From contig OZ010792.1 of NCBI GenBank assembly GCA_963932465.1, positions 284,811,836 to 284,875,835 of the forward strand: a stretch of DNA of 64,000 bases, read 5' to 3'. This stretch comes from Maratus speciosus (Eukaryota > Arthropoda > Arachnida > Araneae > Salticidae). The position numbers were made by a program, and so were the translations under genes. Shown piece after piece: positions 37,976 to 50,240 of this stretch (within the stretch, counting starts at the first letter, position 1; every line of letters begins with the position of its first letter). The notes under the pieces were generated by a model, which did no database searches, was not told the DNA's origin, and saw only the letters and a list, made by a program, of their open reading frames with translations.

Positions 37976-38219
37976 AAAAATAATGACAGTTTTCCGGTAG
38001 GAATTGAAAAAATAGTTGCCCTTATCGTACCTGAATAATTTCCAACCCAGCTCGGAATAAAATCCGTAAAATCAGAATAAAATCCGTAAAATACCGTTTT
38101 ACTAGTTCCTTATTTTTACGGATTTTATTCCGAGCTGGGTCGAAAATTATTCCGGTACGATAAGGGCAACTCTTTTTCCGATTCCTACCGGAAAACTGCC
38201 AGTAATTTTTTTTACAGTG
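37976..38219. mobile_element. CACTGTAAAA MITE, copy 1
   Basis: The inverted ends are CACTGTAAAAAAAA, followed by GTTTTCCGGTAGGAAT and CCTTATCGTACC blocks; the arms are about 110 bp. TA flanks both sides (37974-37975, 38220-38221). Length 244 bp, no coding. Confidence 0.9.
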
Positions 38220-38411
38220 TATATCAATGGCAATTTAATAGAAAGTAAGAAATATTATTAAAGAAACAATATTTTGAATAAAATTTATCTTTAAGAGATA
38301 GACAGGGGGGTGAGAAGCCCAAAAATTTGTCAAAAATTCGTTTTGAAGTCACGGTAGAAAATAAACTTCTTCACTAGCTGGAAAAAAAACAATAATTCCA
38401 AACATTTTATA

Positions 38412-38667
38412 CACTGTAAAAAAAAATCCGACCAGTTTTCCCGTAGGAATCGGAAAAATAGTTGCGCTTATCGTACCGGAAAATTTTCCGACCCAGCTCT
38501 GAATAAAATCCGTAAAAAAAGGAAACAGGCAATAACACTGTATTTTACGTATTTTATTCCGATTTTACGGATTTTATTCCGAGCTGGGTCTGAAAATTTT
38601 CCGGTACGATAAGGGTAACTATTTTTCCGATTCCTACAGGAAATCTGGTAGTATTTTTTTTACAGTG
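38412..38667. mobile_element. CACTGTAAAA MITE, copy 2
   Basis: Same family and orientation-symmetric structure as the copy 192 bp to the left, 256 bp long, TA flanks (38410-38411, 38668-38669). The right TA is shared with the target duplication of the adjoining hAT element. Confidence 0.9.
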
Positions 38668-38675
38668 TAGGTAGT

Positions 38676-39571
38676 CAGGGCCGAAACTAGGGGGGGGGGG
38701 GGGCAGAGGGGACACGTGCCCCGGACGCTGCTTTAACAGAAGGTGAGGGGGGGGGCGCCAAAATGAAGATATTGTTTGACGTTTGATACAAGAATGTATA
38801 TATATACGAAATTTGTATAAAAATGTCTTGCAGCCGGAAAATTTAAAAGGAAAACGGAACCAAATGCATTAAACTTTACAAATAGATAAAAAGATTCATC
38901 TAGAATACAAAATTGCAAATGAATAAGAAAAAGAATTGTCCTCTCAGGCTTTTTTTATTCTCCCATTCCAAAAGTATCATGTCTATGCCTTTGCCTTCTA
39001 TATTTTAAATCACTTTCTGTGTAGGAAAATCGCTATCGTTTTTCAAGGTCAGTCTCTATTGTGGTATACTGTCCACTATGGATAACTACCAAACGAGAAG
39101 CGACCCCTCAGTCTGACTTTTCTATTAAATAAAAAAAATTCCATGAAAGCTGTTTTTTTTCCGCTGAGCAGCGTTGAGTTTCCTTTCTTTTCTTTTTTTT
39201 TATTCGTCTTACCATGGCGATAACTGCCCGGGACAATAAAAAAAAACGAGAGGAGGAATGCACAAAGTAAAATTCTCGAAGCCTTTTTTTTAGACATTTA
39301 GCCTATACAAAAAAAAAAAAAAAAAAAAAAGTTTAAAAAAGATTTAAAATGCAATTCAGTTACTTTTGATTCCGTTTTCAAGGTTTTAAATGAATCAATG
39401 TTTGACAAAACTGATTACGGAGTTCAATTTTATATATTTTAAATTTAAAAATAAGTTGTCTATTAGATACTTAGTGAAATTCTTTTTGTAAATTTACTTT
39501 ATGGTGGAGAGAGGGGGTGGCGCCAAAATCCATGTTTGCCCCGGGCGCCAAAAAGGCTAGTTTCGGCCCTG
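38676..39571. mobile_element. Non-autonomous hAT element, 896 bp
   Basis: The ends CAGGGCCGAAACTAG are perfectly inverted, with the 8-bp duplication TAGGTAGT at 38668-38675 and 39572-39579. GGCGCCAAAATG and GGCGCCAAAATC lie near the ends. A G-tract follows the left end and an A-run lies at 39309-39330. No transposase. It inserted at the right edge of the preceding MITE. Confidence 0.93.
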
Positions 39572-39579
39572 TAGGTAGT

Positions 39580-40439
39580 TAACAGTTAAGGGTTTCAGTC
39601 AATTATATTTCTTTCATTCCTTATTCAGAAATACGTTATGGGCCTGTTTTGAAACCTTAAAAATTAGTGGCTCACATGGCCTACAGGCCCACTACAGGTG
39701 CATTTACGTTATTTAAGTTTGTTAAAAAAGATTAGTTTTTTAAAATTAAGTCCCAATACTTTTTGAAAGTGCTCAAGATACTGTTATACGCTAAAAAATA
39801 TTTATTATTATGTACTAAAATTTCTCTAGCTGTCGTTAAGTTATTTCGTTATCCTCACCACGTTGTTAGTTTCTTAAATCTATACAATATATCAGAATAA
39901 AAACGTCTTTTCTCAGGAGAACTTATCATCTCGCAGTTAGCTACTTAGCTACGCAGCTAGCTAAAGATACTTGGTAATTTTAACACGTACCCGATGTTAA
40001 GGTTATAAATCTTCAAAGGTGTAAATAATTGTAATAATGCTATTTTTCATTACTTCGAATTTTCCGATAAAATGAAACTTTTAGATTTATTGCATCTTCA
40101 TATATATTTATTTAATTTGTTTTTTAACATTAGGCTGACGACACCTGGTTAATATCTACAAAGGAAAGCAGTGTTGCCAGTGGGCTACTTTTTATAAATT
40201 CAGATTACTTGATTGGCACCAGTTTTTTGAAATAGTAAAATTCGCCTTATTTAATGGCACATTAATTAAGGTGAAAACAAGGGGAATTTTACCATTTCAG
40301 AAAAGTGATGAGAATCAAGAAATCTGAATTAAAAAAAAGTAGGCCACTAAAAACACTGAAGGAAAGTAATAGCAAAATCTTGTTCAGAATTTTTTCTTTA
40401 GTGCAAACAAAAAATGTAAGAATTTTCAAATAGAATTAA
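39580..40439. repeat. Spacer with dispersed repeat copy at 39770-40090
   Basis: The 39770-40090 part matches 11780-12045 (AGAACTTATCATC, AGATACTTGGTAATTTTAAC). A short GCTACTTAGCTACGCAGCTA iteration is present only here. The rest has no recognised feature. Confidence 0.6.
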
Positions 40440-40905
40440 AGGAGATTAATTCAGAAGTAAACGAGAATAATTTATACAGAAGAAAAAAAAAGTAAACGGG
40501 AATAGAAGTAAACGAAAACAGAAATAAACGAGGACAGGAATAAATTAGGATAATTCATACATTAGAAAATAAAAGTAAAGGGGGATAGAAGTGAAACAGA
40601 ATATATAGCTGCCAACTTTTACGTTTTTTTGATACCACTAAAATTTAATAGAGATTTTCGTCTTGTTTAATTATGAGATTTCTATGATTAAATAAGACAA
40701 TATTTACTATAAAATTTTAGTGGTGTGAAGAAAGCGTAAAAGTTGGCAGCTATGAAACATATTTAAACGAGAATAGAAGTAAACCAGAACACATTTAAAC
40801 GAGAACATATTTAAACGAGACAATAAGTAAACCAGAATAATTCCTTCAGATGAAAACAAGAGCAAACGAGATTAAGTAAATAAAAACAAAGGTAAATCAA
40901 AATAA
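40440..40905. repeat. Degenerate AGTAAACGAGAATAGA-type minisatellite
   Basis: Purine-rich irregular iterations of AAACGAGAATAGAAGTAAAC and ACATATTTAAACGAG run on both sides of a MITE at 40607-40751. They continue on the far side, so the MITE inserted into the tract. Confidence 0.65.
40607..40751. mobile_element. Small TIR element, about 145 bp
   Basis: Ends AGCTGCCAACTTTTACG inverted, continuing to CCACTAAAATTT on both arms. A TA or TAT flank is visible on each side. No coding. Confidence 0.78.
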
Positions 40906-41358
40906 CTAAAAGACCATACAAATGTCAAGCACACAAGTCAGATGTATGTGTAAACAAATAAATAAATAAATAAGACCATACAATTTGCAGAAACGTTTAC
41001 TCACAGAAGAAATGATTACGTGTATCATTGTGCTTACCTGAGATTTTAGTAACTTCTCACTTTTTTCGGAAACATTTCACTGTGGTGTTATTTTCATTAA
41101 AGTATTTTGATTAAAGAGTGGAATTGATGATATGAATGTTCAACTATAAATATTAATAGCTTTTTAATAATAGATAGAGAAAACAATGAATATTTCATAA
41201 TCAATTCAATATGACTAAACTTTTTTTAACTAAAAAGATCTAAATTTAAAACTAATTAACTAAGTTTGTATGTTATACTATCCATTAAGGATTTTTTTCT
41301 CATTCTATAAAAATAGACTTTAATAGCATGGGAAATATTATCTTTGAGTTTCATTTTT
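40906..41358. other. No recognised feature
   Basis: AT-rich, with a short (AATA)n run near 40960. Confidence 0.6.
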
Positions 41359-41385
41359 AGGGTTTCGTTCATCTGACGAAACCCT
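41359..41385. repeat. Perfect 10-bp-stem hairpin at the array edge
   Basis: AGGGTTTCGT pairs with ACGAAACCCT around a 7-nt loop. The GGGTTTCGTT word recurs near the other end of this element and near both ends of the short copy at 53113-53568. Confidence 0.75.
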
Positions 41386-42259
41386 ATTCGTCTCACTCGT
41401 TTGTGTGTCTTTCTGTCTGTCCGTCTGTCACAGAGTCCCTTTCTCAGAAACTATACATGTTGGAGACTTAAAATTTTGTGTACATATAGCTGAACACCTC
41501 ACATCAAACTACAGATCCTAAAATTTTGAAAAAGTCCGTAATTAACCGAATTACGGGCTAATTAACTTCTGAAATTAACCAATCAATCTTTTTAACGCAG
41601 GTACAAACGCACTTTCTCCAAATCATTGGAGTTTTATTTCCAATTCTCCTTAGGGTTACCAGAAAATGAGGTTTGCCAGAGCGCAAATTAAGCAATAAAT
41701 GAAGTGGATATTTTAAAGCGAAATCGTGTATCACAAAGTATTGGTCCGAGAAATTCGTAAAAGATATAGGCAGACGCGGAAAAAAAATTTAATTTCATTT
41801 GGTATAAAGTTCATGTTTGTGCGATGTGTATAAGTGAAGATATCCACTGAAAATCGATCGATAAAAATTTAATTTCTTTATTTGGAAAGACAATGAAATG
41901 GGATTTCATTTTCCCGAGAAGCAGGTGTCAGACATGGCGACGACTGCGGTTTTTGATAGTGGGATATTTTAATACGAAATTTTAACTTTTTAAATATTAA
42001 ATTTTTTTACAAAATTTTTTGACATCCGGACGGGTAATCTCTGGCAGATTTCATACATACCCAGTTCAAAGCGATAGCTTAATTAGAAGCTGAGATATTA
42101 ATTATTATTTAATTAATCGGTTTATTGCTATCAAATGCGTCGAGTAAAATGGAGACAAGTGCTTTTTTAACCACGGAATAATTTAAATTAGGAAATTTAA
42201 CAATTTGCGTGTGGTTTTTGAACAGTGCTATGAGATAAGTATAACTCATTCATCATCAG

Positions 42260-42500
42260 GGTTGGGTTGGGTTGATTGTTGACGGCCAATTATCTACACG
42301 AGGGATATGGGCCCTGGGGGGAGTGCCTTCCGTGGAGGTCTTTCTAAGGGAACCTAATCCGTATTAACGCATGGAAATCCACGGTTCGAAGAAAACCACG
42401 AAAACTCCGAACGATTAGGCCGACGGGCGCGATTGGGTTCGAACCCAGCACCTCCCGTCTACCAGCTTCGAGAGCAGAACCTCTCAGCCACTGGTGGGGC
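42260..42500 (-). mobile_element. tRNA-derived SINE, minus-strand copy
   Basis: Same family as 17297-17541. On the minus strand, box A is TGGCTGAGAGGTTCTGC and box B GGGTTCGAACCC, closer to a tRNA than in the other copy; the tail is AACCC repeats. A 13-bp duplication, CATTCATCATCAG, flanks it (42247-42259, 42501-42513). It lies inside the array family sequence, so it inserted after that element was in place. Confidence 0.95.
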
Positions 42501-42513
42501 CATTCATCATCAG

Positions 42514-43555
42514 AAAGTTTACAAGTATTACTATTTTCGAATAGTAATTTCAGGAAATATCTTAAATTATTGGTTAAGAGACCGCCACTCGATCTGTTTG
42601 AAACTTTAAGATAGTTTATAAAATATAAGAAAAAAGTGTAAAAAAGAATGGAGTGTGATATTTTGAGGAGGGGGGGGAGCTAGATTTATTTTAAAAGTCT
42701 TAGCGTTTGTTACCGCAGCAAATGTTTTAAATTCTTGGTTAAGAACGCCATTATCCCGACCCATGTATCTACGGAAAGATTGCGTGAAGGAGTTTCATTG
42801 AGATATTCTTTTGTTAAGAATAGAGTGCGCTCCCTGGTGGTGGAATGTGGAATTAACGTAACGCGATTTTCTTAAAATTAGGAAATCTAACAAGTCGATC
42901 TGTTTGAAACTTTAAGATATTTTATAACACATAACATAAAGTGTAAGAAAGAATGACGTGTGAAATTCCGGGAAGGAGGTGGGGCGCTAGATTTATATTT
43001 AAAAAGTTAGTGTTTCTGACCGCTTTAGGTGCCTTTTTTGAGGGAGTCTTGAGATATATGCTACTTATTTAATATAAAATTGTCTAAAGTTTAGTTACCA
43101 CTATTTCCGAATAGTAATTTCAGCAAATATCTTAATTTCTTATTAAGACCGCCACCACCTCGAGTAACATATCTACTGATAGGTTTTTTAACGGAGTTTC
43201 CTTCCGATACAGTTTTGTTAAGAATAGAGTGCACTCCCTGGTGGTGGAATGTGGAACTAACATAACGCGATTTTTTTTAAATTAGGAAATATAACAAGGC
43301 GATCTCTTTGAAATTTTAAGATAGTTTATAACACATAAGAAAAAGTTTATAAAAAATGACGCGTGAAATTTCGGGTAGGGAGGGAGGGGCGCTAATTTCA
43401 CTAATTGATTTATTTCTATTATATACTTATTTTAAAAGACAGTCACGTGATGTTTCATTGCAGTATTCTTCTGAACGGTGTCCGATTTTTAAAAATACAG
43501 CATAAATGTTACTTATGCCAGATAAAAATATCAGAAGTATTGATACCACTATTTT
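42514..43555 (+). repeat. Array, diverged leading block
   Basis: Monomers with CTCF-like sites at 42823 and 43227. The first monomer is more diverged than later ones; the second matches the middle-type monomer at 44516 almost exactly. It starts with the ACTATTTTCGAATAGTAATT landmark. Confidence 0.75.
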
Positions 43556-44834
43556 CGAATAGTAATTTCAGCAAATATATTAAATTCTTGGTTAAGACCG
43601 CCACCCCCCACCCCCGACCCATGTATCTACCGCTAGGTTGTAGAAGGGAAAGGAGTTTCGTTCAGATACACTTTTATTAATAGAGTGCGCTCTCTGGTGG
43701 TGGCATGTGGGACTAACAGACCGCGATTACATTTAAAGTAGGAATTCCAACAAAGCGATCTGTTTGAAAATTTAAGATAATTCGCAACAACAGATTATAA
43801 AAAAGAATGGCGCGTCACATTCCGGTTAGAAGGGGAGGGAGGGGAAGGGCCGCGAACAAAATTACGCAGTATAACAGGGCGTTTTGAACTGTTTTGCGTG
43901 CGGTTTTTTGATAGTGTGATGAGAAAACTATTACTTATTCAATATCAAAAATTTTATAAGTGTTCATACCACTATTTTCGAATAGTAATTTAAGCAAATA
44001 TCTTAAATTCTTGGTTAAGACCGCCACCCCCTCGACTGGCATATCTCATGATAGGTTGTTTAAAGGAGTTACGTTCAGATACACTTTTGCTAAGAATAGA
44101 GTGCGCTCCCTCGTGGGGGAATGTGGAACTAACAGACCGCGATTTCATTTAAAATAGCAAATCTAAGAAGGCGATCTGTTTGAAACTTTTAGATAGTTTA
44201 TAACACATAAGAAAAAATTTATAAAAAGTGGCGCATAAAATTTCGGACAGGTGGGGAGAGGGGAAGGGGCAAAATGTTTCCTTTTTTTCACCTTTTTGTT
44301 TCATACCGTTTCAGGTGCGTTTTTTTTGACCGAGTCCTCAGATACATGCTACTTATTAAATATAAATATGCTAAAAGTTAAATTACCACTATTTCCGAAT
44401 AGCTATTTCAACAAACATCTTAAATTCTTGCTAAAGACTGCCAACCCCTCGAGTAACATATCTACTGATAGGTTTTTTAACGGAGTTTCCTTCCGATACA
44501 GTTTTGTTAAGAATAGAGTGCACTCCCTGGTGGTGGAATGTGGAACTAACATAACGCGATTTTTTTTAAATTAGGAAATATAACAAGGCGATCTCTTTGA
44601 AATTTCAAGATAGTTTATAACACATAAGGAAAAGTTTATAAAAAATGACGCGTGAAATTTCGGGTAGGGAGGGAGGGGCGCTAATTTCACTAATTGATTT
44701 ATTTCTATTATATACTTATTTTAAAAGACAGTCACGTGATGTTTCATTGCAGTATTCTTCTGAACGGTGTCCGATTTTTGAAAATACAGCATAAATGTTA
44801 CTTATGCCAGATAAAAATATCAGAAGTATTGATA
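43556..44834 (+). repeat. Higher-order repeat unit 1 (three monomers, about 1.28 kb)
   Basis: It contains monomers marked at 43683 (type C), 44099 (type A) and 44516 (type B). The types differ visibly, but each is almost identical to its counterpart in the other units; for example, a 65-codon open stretch is the same at 43960 and 48244 and has one change at 49543. Confidence 0.85.
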
Positions 44835-45558
44835 CCGCTATTTTCGAACAGGCTCGGACTGGCCCGCCGGCCCATCGGCCCGAGGGCCGGTGCGCCCTCG
44901 CCCAGGAAAAACGTCGCGCCCCTAAGTGCCTAAGCCGCTCCAATATATTTTCACTTGTTGTACACATACATTCTGATTAGTGTACTAAATTTCGAGAATT
45001 CGTTTAGGGATAATTGTCAAATAATTGATAGCACAAGAGAGGTATTTCTTTATTATCACAAATAAAGATATATCGTAGCAATTTCAGGACGGAAACCAAA
45101 ACGGACATCTTTGCATGCGATTGAAACAGAAAATATACACCCAACGAGTGCTTTAGTAGCCATTGCGCCCTGGACGAATTTTTTTTAATCGCTTCTTTAA
45201 ATGATATCTTTTAGATTTTAACCAGCATTTTGCAAATTTTCAGTCCTTTTCTTTGAGTACTCTGCGCCTCCTTTCCTTATATAGCCGCCCCTGAATGCAC
45301 ATATAATCGTGCTTTTTGAAAGCAACTTGATAGATAAAAAAGAGATACAATCAGAAGGCAAAAATCTTTTTGTATGGATTTTGTTTTTGATTGGAAAACA
45401 TGATCTTTCTTTTCGGGGAATACAAAGTTGATGATACTTTTGGATTGCAATCCTGCAAGCTGTGGGATCTCGCGGACAGCGGTTTCTCATTCACAAAGTC
45501 TGCCATCATTTTCGGATAGTAATCTCGCGCATAGTTTAGGAGTAATCAGAGAAAATAC

Positions 45559-45561
<3 letters not shown>

Positions 45562-45597
<36 letters not shown>
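45562..45597. repeat. (TA)n microsatellite
   Basis: About 18 TA units inside the hAT element. Confidence 0.95.
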
Positions 45598-45600
<3 letters not shown>

Positions 45601-46585
45601 TCGAGATGAGAAACTCCTCCTTTTTTTGAAGTCGGTTATAAAATACTGGCTATGTATCCTGCATGAATACAATCCCTGGGGAAACCCTTGATCTGTAACA
45701 ATGATAAAAGTTTTGCAAATGATGGGAACAGTGTGCTGAGAATAGTAAAATTACTAAATTGTTTTAGCGATTTTAGACTAACAAAGAATTTTTTTAGGGT
45801 GCACTTTTTCTGTTGAAACCTTTTCACAACGTGATATCAATTCAGCTCTTTATGGACGCATAACAGTAATTTTTAAAAAATAAAAAATACCAATTATTTC
45901 CACAAGCAAGTATTATTTTCACATTCAAATAGCCTTATATTTCAGCATTCCAATGCCCTATAATACGTGGTACTTTTATAAAAGAACAAAAGAAGCCTGA
46001 GATTTAGTTTTCAAAATTTCTATTTCCAAACGGAAAGTACATTTTTGTTCTAAACATAAATATTTTTTAAACGAAGTTTGCATATTCAATGTTTCTTGTG
46101 GTGTGTTGAAGGATATATCTGCAGATACCACATTTAAAAATGTTACTTGGTTAATAATATTAATATTAATAAAACGGTAGATAATAAAAAGTAATTTCTC
46201 TCAGATTGTAACAGAAATTGAATTTATGACATTTTAAACTGGTTTGATAGCTAATTCATATTACTTTAAAGAAATATATTAAAAAAATAGGTTGAAGCCC
46301 TTAGCAACACCGCAGCAACTCTATTTGGCGCTTGGTGCAAAAAATCGCGTTAGCATTTCTAAGGATCCTGAGTGCATCAATGGTGAGAGTGGGCAAAAAT
46401 GTGGTTTACAACTTACAAATTATGCTAAAAATAATTGTAAAAATATATGTAGGTACCAATCGACTGAAAATAATATCGACTAGTTATTATTATGTATAAA
46501 TTATGTTTCTGAAGTCGTATACTCATTAAGGATTGTACCAACTTTTAATTTTCAAGCAATAACACCTATTTTTGACACCTTATTT

Positions 46586-46630
46586 GATTTTCTTAAGAAA
46601 ATCTGTCTCGATCCAATTGGATCGAGACAG
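46586..46630. repeat. Two abutting perfect palindromes
   Basis: 46586-46603 is an 18-bp palindrome (half GATTTTCTT). 46603-46630 is a 28-bp palindrome with no spacer (half CTGTCTCGATCCAA). They share base 46603. They lie in the middle of the hAT element. Confidence 0.9.
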
Positions 46631-49118
46631 CCCGGAAAAAGGCATAGTTTATATACATTATCTTAAATCTTGATAGGGTTTGAATTTGAGGTTGTTAAAG
46701 ATAAATCCATTCCAGAAACTTAATTTTAAACTTCATAAAAACTATCTGATTGATATTTTATTAATTCATTAGTGAATAGTGAATAGACCCAAACTTATTC
46801 CAGACTTTTTTTCAATTCAAAAACTTTTCTTAATTAGAAAATTAACAAAGTCATATTAAATATATATATGTATATTATGAACAAACCACAACTGTTAAAA
46901 GCATTGATGCGTACAGCTCGTTTGAATAATTAGTTTTCGAGATATAGAGAATTTTTCCTTTCCATAATTTAAGGGGACCGTATTCCGTTATCAAAGGAAC
47001 CAAACAAAATCGTAGAAAGTTACCAGAAATATTTTGTAGAATTTTGTTTAACGTAAAGTAAGTTTTTAATAAAATTATTACTCCTGTAAAATTTTACTGG
47101 GGACTAATTGAGAGTTTTTGGTACTTTTTCTTGTAAGATCTTCAATTTATTTTCCGAAATTTAAGGATAAATCCCTAACACATTTTGTTTTATAACAGTA
47201 TTAAGATTTAAGAAAAGAATATAAGCTATATCGCTTTCCTGGCTAGCAAGGAACTCAAACAGGGTGTCAAAAGTGGATGTTGAAAAATGAACATTTGAAA
47301 AATCCATTTGAAAAATGAACGTTCGTGTATTTTTTAATATGTAGACAGCCTCCAACGCAAAATTTATGAAAATCATTTAATAGTAAATATTATTCATAAT
47401 CAATTGGAATCTTATGTCTTTTTTATACAGTGATTTTCAGGAAAATTGGTAGGGGCGATCATTTTTTTTTCTGCAAGGTGTCTGTCGATAGAAGAAATTA
47501 AGAAAGCTCTAGTCTTGATATCAGTCTGTGTTCAACTTGCTGGAGCTTTTAGATGTTATGTGATGTGTTTTAAAAAATTGCGTAGTATTGTGTAGGATTG
47601 ATGGAACTTTAAACATGCACGGAGAATATAACGAAGTCTTTTATCTAGAGTTAAATATATAATTTAAGCCATTATTATTTACTTGGTGCTATGCGAGTGT
47701 GTTAATCCTTGTCAAGCCAGATACAACACAAACAACTAAAATTGACTTAAGTTCGTTAAAATTTCTGCGCCCTCTGAAAATCTAAGGTCTGCGCCCTTTA
47801 CACTGACCCAGTCCGACCCTGTTTTCGAATAGTAATTTCAGCAAATATATTAAATTCTTTATTAAGACCGCCACCCCCCCCCCCCCCCCCACCCCCGACC
47901 CATGTATCTACCGCTAGGTTGTAAAAGGGAAAGGAGTTTCGTTCAGATACACTTTTATTAAGAATAGAGTGCGCTCTCTGGTGGTGGCATGTGGGACTAA
48001 CAGACCGCGATTACATTTAAAGTAGGAATTCCAACAAAGCGATCTGTTTGAAAATTTAAGATAATTCGCAACAACAGATTATAAAAAAGAATGCCGCGTC
48101 ACATTCCGGTTGGAAGGGGAGGGAGGGGAAGGGCCGCGAACAAAATTACGCAGTATAAATGGGCGTTTTGAACTGTTTTGCGTGCGGTTTTTTGATGGTG
48201 TGATGAGAAAACTATTACTTATTCAATATCAAAAATTTTATAAGTGTTCATACCACTATTTTCGAATAGTAATTTAAGCAAATATCTTAAATTCTTGGTT
48301 AAGACCGCCACCCCCTCGACTGGCATATCTCATGATAGGTTGTTTAAAGGAGTTACGTTCAGATACACTTTTGCTAAGAATAGAGTGCGCTCCCTCGTGG
48401 GGGAATGTGGAACTAACAGACCGCGATTTCATTTAAAATAGCAAATCTAAGAAGGCGATCTGTTTGAAACTTTTAGATAGTTTATAACACATAAGAAAAA
48501 GTTTATAAAAAGTGGCGCATAAAATTTCGGACTGGTGGGGAGAGGGGAAGGGGCAAAATGTTTCCTTTTTTTTACCTTTTTGTTTCATACCGTTTCAGGT
48601 GCGTTTTTTTTGACCGAGTCCTCAGATACATGCTACTTATTAAATATAAATATGCTAAAAGTTAAATTAACACTATTTCCGAATAGCTATTTCAACAAAC
48701 ATCTTAAATTCTTGCTAAAGACTGCCAACCCCTCGAGTAACATATCTACTGATAGGTTTTTTAACGCAGTTTCCTTCCGATACAGTTTTGTTAAGAATAG
48801 AGTGCACTCCCTGGTGGTGGAATGTGGAACTAACATAACGCGATTTTTTTTTAATTAGGAAATATAACAAGGCGATCTCTTTGAAATTTCAAGATAGTTT
48901 ATAACACATAAGGAAAAGTTTATAAAAAATGACGCGTGAAATTTCGGGTAGGGAGGGAGGGGCGCTAATTTCACTAATTGATTTATTTCTATTATATACT
49001 TATTTTAAAAGACAGTCACGTGATGTTTCATTGCAGTATTCTTCTGAACGGTGTCCGATTTTTGAAAATACAGCATAAATGTTACTTATGCCAGATAAAA
49101 ATATCAGAAGTATTGATA

Positions 49119-50240
49119 CCACTATTTTCGAATAGTAATTTCAGCAAATATATTAAATTCTTGGTTAAGACCGCCACCCTCCCCCCCCCACCCCCGACCC
49201 ATGTATCTACCGCTAGGTTGTAAAAGGGAAAGGAGTTTCGTTCAGATACACTTTTATTAAGAATAGAGTGCGCTCTCTGGTGGTGGCATGTGGGACTAAC
49301 AGACCGCGATTACATTTAAAGTAGGAATTCCAACAAAGCGATCTGTTTGAAAATTTAATATAATTCGCAACAACAGATTATAAAAAAGAATGGCGCGTCA
49401 CATTCCGGTTGGAAGGGGAGGGAGGGGAAGGGCCGCGAACAAAATTACGCAGTATAACAGGGCGTTTTGAACTGTTTTGCGTGCGGTTTTTTGATGGTGT
49501 GATGAGAAAACTATTACTTATTCAATATCAAAAATTTTATAAGTGTTCATACCACTATTTTCGAATAGTAATTTAAGCAAATATCTTAAATTCTTGGTTA
49601 AGACCGCCACCCCCTCGACTGGCATATGTCATGATAGGTTGTTTAAAGGAGTTACGTTCAGATACACTTTTGCTAAGAATAGAGTGCGCTCCCTCGTGGG
49701 GGAATGTGGAACTAACAGACCGCGATTTCATTTAAAATAGCAAATCTAAGAAGGCGATCTGTTTGAAACTTTTAGATAGTTTATAACACATTAGAAAAAG
49801 TTTATAAAAAGTGGCGCATAAAATTTCGGACAGGTGGGGAGAGGGGAAGGGGCAAAATGTTTCCTTTTTTTTACCTTTTTGTTTCATACCGTTTTAGGTG
49901 CGTTTTTTTTTTTGACGGAGTCCTCAGATACATGCTACTTATTAAATATAAATATGCTAAAAGTTAAATTACCACTATTTCCAAATAGCTATTTCAACAA
50001 ACATCTTAAATTCTTGCTAAAGACCGCCAACCCCTCGAGTAACATATCTACTGATAGGTTGTGTAAAGGAATTCCGTTCAGATGCGCTTTTGTAAGAATA
50101 GAGTGCACTCCCTGGTGATGGAATGTGGAACTAACAGACCGCGATTTCATTTAAAGTAGGAAATCTAACAATGCGATCTGTTTTAAACTTTAAGATACTT
50201 TATAACACATGATAAAAAAGTATAAAGAAGAATGGCGTGT
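49119..50240 (+). repeat. Higher-order repeat unit 3 and degenerating edge
   Basis: Monomers at 49266, 49682 and 50101. The last departs from the type B sequence after about 50050 (GTGTAAAGGAATTCCGTTC), marking the edge of the homogenised zone. Confidence 0.8.

Larger units (their letters stand above)
44849..47821. mobile_element. hAT element, 2973 bp, no transposase seen
   Basis: The ends are CAGGCTCGGACTGG (left) and CAGGGTCGGACTGG (right, reversed), with the 8-bp duplication TTTTCGAA at 44841-44848 and 47822-47829. Removing it restores an intact array monomer. The first 90 bp are very GC-rich (CCCGCCGGCCCATCGGCCC). The interior is AT-rich; open frames up to about 90 codons (45218-45490) do not resemble a hAT transposase. 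It is therefore a large non-autonomous copy, or one whose gene has decayed beyond recognition. Confidence 0.94.
44835..49118 (+). repeat. Higher-order repeat unit 2, split by a hAT element
   Basis: The first 14 bp (44835-44848) lie left of the hAT insertion and the rest (47830-49118) to the right. Without the element and its duplication the unit is about 1303 bp, with monomers at 47967, 48383 and 48800. Its C-tract at 47872-47890 is much longer than in the other units. Confidence 0.85.

Noticed and set aside
43405..50118. Repeated open frames of 65-107 codons in the array
   Set aside because: They recur only because the DNA repeats. They cross C-tracts and monomer boundaries, differ between monomer types and show no domain.
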